From: Caprella mutica
Taxonomy: Eukaryota; Arthropoda; Malacostraca; Amphipoda; Caprellidae
Assembly: GCA_947561585.1 (NCBI GenBank)
Contig: CANNZV010001187.1
Location: 110,848 to 174,847, forward strand
Reading direction: 5' to 3'
DNA length: 64,000 nucleotides
The translations under genes were made by a program, and so were the position numbers. Positions 58,456 to 64,000 of the stretch are shown piece by piece (the stretch's first letter is position 1; each line of letters opens with the position of its first letter). The notes under the pieces are model-generated. The model did no database searches. It was not told the DNA's origin and saw only the letters and a list, made by a program, of their open reading frames with translations.

Positions 58456-59064
58456 GACCACAAAATAGATTAAATACTTATTAATTTAAATATATGGACA
58501 ACTTCTAGTTTTGTCAACAAATGACAATAAAATTAGATACAGTCATAGAAAATGTATCCTAAATGATATTTATATACTTTATTTATATTACAATTTTTTA
58601 AATAAACTTCACTAATCGTGAAATTTGTAGATATTTTAAAATTTATCTGGGGACATGATGAAAAATTTATAAATTTTGAAAATAATAGGAAATTTTTAGA
58701 AGTGTGATTTTAGAAATTAAGATAATACAGATACTCTTTTCTTCGATAGCACAATGCTTGACATTTAAAAATAGAGACAACTTTTAGATTTGTCAAACAA
58801 TTACAAAAATTCGATACAATGTTTGACAACTTAAATACGTAAGAAATAAAATAAACATTTTTTGAAATTTGATGAAGGTGTTTGAATTACTTTTTTCTTT
58901 CAAAATATCGAATTACTAGTCAGAATCTTAGTAGCGAATCTGGTTCAATTTTCATTCGATCATTTTTTTTTTCGATAAATTCACCAGATCCCGTAAACGA
59001 TATAATAATAAAGTACTAAATGGTTATCTTGATGAATGTGATTTAGCAGAATATGTTAATAGGG
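58456..59064. other. Unannotated AT-rich stretch
   Basis: No supported feature. Confidence 0.45.
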
Positions 59065-60241
59065 GATCTAGGACATCTCGTCCACAGACATTTCGTCCAC
59101 GGACATTTCGTCCAACGGACATTTCGTCCACGGACATTTCGTCCACAGACATTTCGTCCACGGACATTTCGTCCAACAGACATTTCGTCCAACGGACATT
59201 TCGTCCTACGGACATTTCGTCCAACGGACATTTCGTCCAACGGACATTTCGTCCCCGGACAATTCGTCCACGAATGGCTTTATTTTATATTTTAAAGTGT
59301 TTATGGAATATATTTTATATTATTTTTCACTATTACATTAATAGGCAGGTGTAAATATACAATAATATAATAGTGATTTAAACCGTATATGAATTAACAT
59401 ATAAAAATGTTTATCTAACGATTACAGTTATACAATTAAATATGCTAAACGGGTTGACTGTATTTTTAAGTTATTTACCTCATATAATATTTTGCATTAA
59501 ATAATGAATTATGAGTATCTAAAGTTTAGAACTGAAATAACAGGGTCCTAACAAGAATAAATGTGTGGATACTTAGGAATTACAGTAATTACAATAGAGG
59601 TAAATAATAATAATTATTATATATGTGTAAGACCGAAAATATGAAACAGTCCAATAACATGGACGTTTTTACGTTTGAATAATTAAACGTAACACTAAAA
59701 AGTACCAATATCTAGCTAATTTTTTATATCATTATATACCTGCATATTATTATGTATGTAATTTAAGTAATCACTGTTAAAATATTCTGCTATAAAATAC
59801 TAATTTCTGAACCATCAGTGCATCTAATTACCTAATCTGAATACTACTATTGATGATTATTGTAGTTACTGTGAAATAAACACCACAAGAAACGTCTCCG
59901 TTTTAAATGTTCATATACTGTAATAACACCGAGACATTCCAGGTAATTATTACAGATTTTATAAGACTCTGGTGTAATAAAATCGGGGCCTGTCTGTATA
60001 TCATTAAATAGTTTTCATTTTTATTATTTTACTGATACCGGCCAACAGGATAAAAGATTGCAATAAGAATTTAGGCAAATAGCATACATTTCTAATTACC
60101 ATCATATAAGAGTGTTTTTTACTTTTATATTGCAGAATATATAAAAATAATATAACATATAAAATAGATGCTCAAAATAAATATAATACAAAATAAAGCA
60201 ATTCGTGAACGAATTGTCCGTGGACAAAATGTCCGTGGACG
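59065..60241. mobile_element. Element C: 1.18 kb with inverted tandem-unit ends and 10-bp target duplication
   Basis: The left end is an array of GGACATTTCGTCCA units followed by GGACAATTCGTCCACGAATG and GCTTTATTTTATATT. The right end (60199-60241), reverse-complemented, reads CGTCCACGGACATTTTGTCC, then GGACAATTCGTTCACGAATT and GCTTTATTTTGTATT. GTTAATAGGG flanks both sides exactly (59055-59064 and 60242-60251). A 9-11-bp duplication with long inverted ends would suit Mutator-like elements, but no transposase is visible. The interior is AT-rich with a hairpin block near 59905-60000. Confidence 0.78.
59075..59270. repeat. 13-15-bp array in the left end of element C
   Basis: About 13 copies of GGACATTTCGTCCA. 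The unit is a near palindrome (GGAC...GTCC). The right end carries only one or two copies, so the expansion is one-sided. Confidence 0.93.
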
Positions 60242-60251
60242 GTTAATAGGG

Positions 60252-61082
60252 TATACATTAATAATAAGAATTTTTCATGGAAATTAATATAATGATTAGG
60301 GAAATTTAGTAGAATAGAAATAGCAAGTCTGTCTCATCCCTAATGAAAGGCTATTACACAACAACACACAAACAAACAAAATCCCCCCCCCTACCCCTCC
60401 ATTACTCGCATCCCTAAACCACTTCCAGTTGCCACAGCGAACTGAAATTTTCTGTACGTTTTCTTTAGACAGTTTTTTATGGAAATAAAGTAAAAAAAAA
60501 ATCGGTGAGAATTGCAAAACAATGCAACGATCCCCTTAATTATCTACCATCAGTACATAACATAACGTGGTAATGTTATTATAATAATATACGATGTAAC
60601 CATGTACTTATTTATTCATATTAATGCTCATTTACATTCCCTCTTAATTGTGAACGGTTACAAATTGCAGCGAATAATTTTCCGCCAGAACAACTCGCCG
60701 CGTGATTTATCGGTGAATACATCATCAAAAAGTTATGAATATGAACTACTTTACTATTGCTACCCTATTAATTATTATCAGGTTATTTAACTAAAAAAAT
60801 GGTGATAAAGTAATTACTTATTCTTTTTCCATTAGACATCTAAATAAATTTATGTATCACTAAATATAATATTCACTATTCAGTGTTTCGCCTACGGGTA
60901 GGATTGTCAATCCCCCGGTGATGTTCACCAGATAAAAATGTATACACTGGGTTATTTTATTTATAAAAGTGATGCATATGCCGGTAAGTGCATCGTCCTA
61001 GCGGCTAGCTGTCAGGCGGCGAGATTTAAAATTAAATAAATCGTTTACATTCACAGTTTTCTTATCATAAATCAGTACATAA
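60252..61082. other. Unannotated stretch
   Basis: Mostly AT-rich. A GC-richer patch at 60880-61025 (CATCGTCCTAGCGGCTAGC) is weakly reminiscent of a tRNA-derived SINE head, but no A/B box pair could be confirmed. Confidence 0.35.
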
Positions 61083-61592
61083 CTCTTCACTGTGCACTTT
61101 ATTTACAACTATTGGTGGTTGTTTTAACCCTTCACTGTGCACTTTATTTACAACTATTGGTGGTTGTTTTTACTCTTCACTGTGCACTTTATTTACAACT
61201 ATTGGTGGTTGTTTTTAGTCTTCACTGTGCACTTTATTTACAACTATTGGTGGTTGTTTTAACCCTTCACTGTGTACTTTATTTACAACTATTGGTGGTT
61301 GTTTTAACCTTTCACTGTGCACTTTATTTACAACTATTGGTGGTTGTTTTAACCCTTCACTGTGCACTTTATTTACAACTATTGGTGGTTGTTTTTACTC
61401 TTCACTGTGCACTTTATTTACAACTATTGGTGGTTGTTTTTAGTCTTCACTGTGCACTTTATTTACAACTATTGGTGGTTGTTTTAACCCTTCACTGTGT
61501 ACTTTATTTACAACTATTGGTGGTTGTTTTAACCTTTCACTGTGCACTTTATTTACAACTATTGGTGGTTGTTTTAACCCTTCACTGTGTAC
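61083..61592. repeat. 45-bp minisatellite with five-unit higher-order repeat
   Basis: About 11 copies of CTTCACTGTGCACTTTATTT then ACAACTATTGGTGGTTGTTTT plus joining bases. The variant order of units 1-5 is repeated in units 6-10 (225 bp). Confidence 0.95.
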
Positions 61593-62015
61593 CTTTAACA
61601 TCTATGTTCGATATCTAGATTTTGGTTAAAATTAAAAATTTATCTTTAATAATGAAAGACAACTAAATATGTTATTGTGTTTATTTCATTAGAAATATCA
61701 CTTTACAGATATATATAGTAATTACATTAATAAAGTCCTCTAGTTTGTGTCGTTGTAGTGCTTTATTTCTAATAACACAAGCAATATCTCCAGTCACAGT
61801 CCGATGGTACTTAAAACTTATGTAATTAAACTTAAAGAACCAAAAATCCGAGTGCAACTTCCCTTTATTATAAGGAAAAGAAACATTTAATATTTGAACG
61901 ACATTAAAGAAATCAAACTTAATTGAATTATTCAATGCAGTAGCTTATTCTGCACACAATTTATAGTTTAATTATTTGTTTTGAATAAAAATTGCTATTA
62001 CTTCATACATATTAA
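61593..62015. other. Unannotated AT-rich stretch
   Basis: No supported feature. Confidence 0.45.
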
Positions 62016-64000
62016 AGTGGAACTCATTTTCACTTTATGCTTCACACTGGCTATCATTTTCACTTTATGCTTCACACTGGCTATCATTTTCACTCTATTC
62101 GTCACACTGGCTATCATTTTCACTTTATGCTTCACACTGGCTATCATTTTCACTCTATTCGTCACACTGGCTATCATTTTCACTCTATTCGTTACACTGG
62201 CTATCATTTTCACTTTATTCAACACACTGGCTATCATTTTCACTTTATTCGTCAAACTGGCTATCATTTTCACTTTATTCTACACACTGGCTATCATTTT
62301 CACTTTATTCTACACACTGGCTATCATTTTCACTTTATTCTTCACACTGGCTATCATTTTCACTTTATTCGTCACACTGGCTATCATTTTCACTCTATTC
62401 GTCACACTGGCTATCATTTTCACTTTATTCTACACACTGGCTATCATTTTCACTTTATTCTTCACACTGGCTATCATTTTCACTTTATTCGTCACACTGG
62501 CTATCATTTTCACTCTATTCGTCACACTGGCTATCATTTTCACTCTATTCTTCACACTGGCTATCATTTTCACTTTATGCTTCACACTGGCTATCATTTT
62601 CACTCTATTCTTCACACTGGCTATCATTTTCACTCTATTCGTCACACTGGCTATCATTTTCACTCTATTTGTTACACTGGCTATCATTTTCACTTTATTC
62701 AACACACTGGCTATCATTTTCACTTTATTCGTCACACTGGCTATCATTTTCACTTTATTCTACACACTGGCTTTCATTTTCACTTTATTCTACACACTGG
62801 CTATCATTTTCACTTTATTCTTCACACTGGCTATCATTTTCACTTTATTCGTCACACTGGCTATCATTTTCACTCTATTCGTCACACTGGCTATCATTTT
62901 CACTTTATTCTACACACTGGCTATCATTTTCACTTTATTCTTCACACTGGCTATCATTTTCACTTTATTCGTCACACTGGCTATCATTTTCACTCTATTC
63001 GTCACACTGGCTATCATTTTCACTCTATTCGTCACACTGGCTATCATTTTCACTTTATGCTACACACTGGCTATCATTTTCACTCTATTCGTCACACTGG
63101 CTATCATTTTCACTCTATTCGTCACACTGGCTATCATTTTCACTCTATTCGTCACACTGGCTATCATTTTCACTTTATTCGTCACACTGGCTATCATTTT
63201 CACTCTATTCGTCACTCTGGCTATCATTTTCACTCTATTCGTTACACTGGCTATCATTTTCACTTTATTCTTCACACTGGCTATCATTTTCACTTTATTC
63301 GTCACACGGGCTATTATTTTCACTTTAATCGTCACACTGGCTATCATTTTCACTATATTCGTCACACTGGCTATCATTTTCACTTTAATCGTCACACTGG
63401 CTATCATTTTCACTGTATTCGTTACACTGGCTATCATTTTCACTTTATTCTTCACACTGGCTATCATTTTCACTTTATTCGTCACACGGGCTATTATTTT
63501 CACTTTAATCGTCACACTGGTTATCATTTTCACTCTATTCGTCACACTGGCTATCATTTTACTCTATTCGTCACACTGGCTATCATTTTCACTGTATTCG
63601 TCACACTGGCTATCATTTTCACTTTATTCTTCACACTGGCTATCATTTTCACTTTATTCGTCACACGGGCTATTATTTTCACTTTATTCTTCACACTGGC
63701 TATTATTTTCACTTTATTCGTCACACTGGCTATCATTTTCACTGTATTCGTCACACTGGATATCATTTTCACTTTATTCTTCACACTGGCTATCATTTTC
63801 ACTCTATTCGACACACTGGCTATCATTTTCACTCTATTTGTTACACTGGCTATCATTTTCACTTTATTCAACACACTGGCTATCATTTTCACTTTATTCG
63901 TCACACTGGCTATCATTTTCACTTTATTCTTCACACTGGCTATCATTTTCACTTTATTCGTCATACTGGCTATCATTTTCACTCTATTCGTCACACTGGC
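62016..64000. repeat. 30-bp minisatellite running off the window (about 66 copies)
   Basis: Unit CTATCATTTTCACTTTATTC then GTCACACTGG, with TTATGC, CTATTC, TACACACTGG and AACACACTGG variants. The variant pattern of 62221-62520 recurs at 62701-63000 (480 bp, 16 units). One unit near 63560 lacks a base and shifts the phase. Confidence 0.97.

Noticed and set aside
60960..61025. tRNA-like or SINE-head-like sequence
   Set aside because: Only a CCTAGCGGCTAGC-type fragment is visible; no complete cloverleaf or A/B box pair could be drawn.

Overview
The window is eukaryotic nuclear DNA from an animal. It is AT-rich and gene-poor, with one partial intron-containing gene, several decayed LINE retrotransposons, many small inverted-repeat DNA transposons, and an exceptional load of minisatellites. 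The LINEs are CR1-like, with an SGNH-esterase ORF1 and an endonuclease/reverse transcriptase ORF2. Together with Tc1/mariner-type TA-flanked MITEs and very dense short tandem arrays, this suggests an invertebrate. A crustacean or other arthropod is plausible, but this is inference and I cannot place the species.

Layout. 0-9 kb: a TA-flanked MITE carrying a minisatellite, then large arrays (23 bp; 12/17 bp; palindromic 17 bp; 17-18 bp; 21 bp), then quiet DNA with one reverse-transcriptase scrap at 8.2-8.4 kb. 9.3-11.5 kb: a CR1-like LINE copy (minus strand) inserted inside a 19-bp minisatellite and itself interrupted by a 388-bp TIR element. 11.7-15.8 kb: more arrays. 15.9-20.3 kb: a longer, frameshifted CR1-like LINE (minus strand) with endonuclease, reverse transcriptase and a nearly intact esterase ORF1. 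20-26 kb: arrays plus three members of a foldback MITE family. 26.7-27.7 kb, 36.3-37.4 kb and 59.1-60.2 kb: three elements of about 1.0-1.2 kb whose inverted ends are built from short tandem units. 28.9-46.9 kb: very long arrays separated by quiet AT-rich DNA, with one candidate plus-strand exon at 38.1 kb.

47.7-56.7 kb (minus strand): seven exons of an F-BAR/FCH-type coiled-coil protein. The junction phases agree and together give about 348 codons with no stop. One junction fits a GC-AG intron. The gene runs off both ends of what I can recognise. Its introns hold three arrays of 0.7-0.9 kb, MITEs and a C/T-rich array that touches a splice donor. 56.9-58.5 kb: a decayed LINE (plus strand) with an RNase H domain, containing a second copy of the 388-bp TIR element. 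61-64 kb: two more arrays, the last running off the window.

By my own addition about 24 kb of the 64 kb is tandem repeat. Long open frames across these arrays are by-products of periodicity, not genes. The most interesting pattern is that at least three minisatellites sit inside small transposons and are made of the transposon's own terminal or central sequence. Several large arrays also show higher-order duplication.
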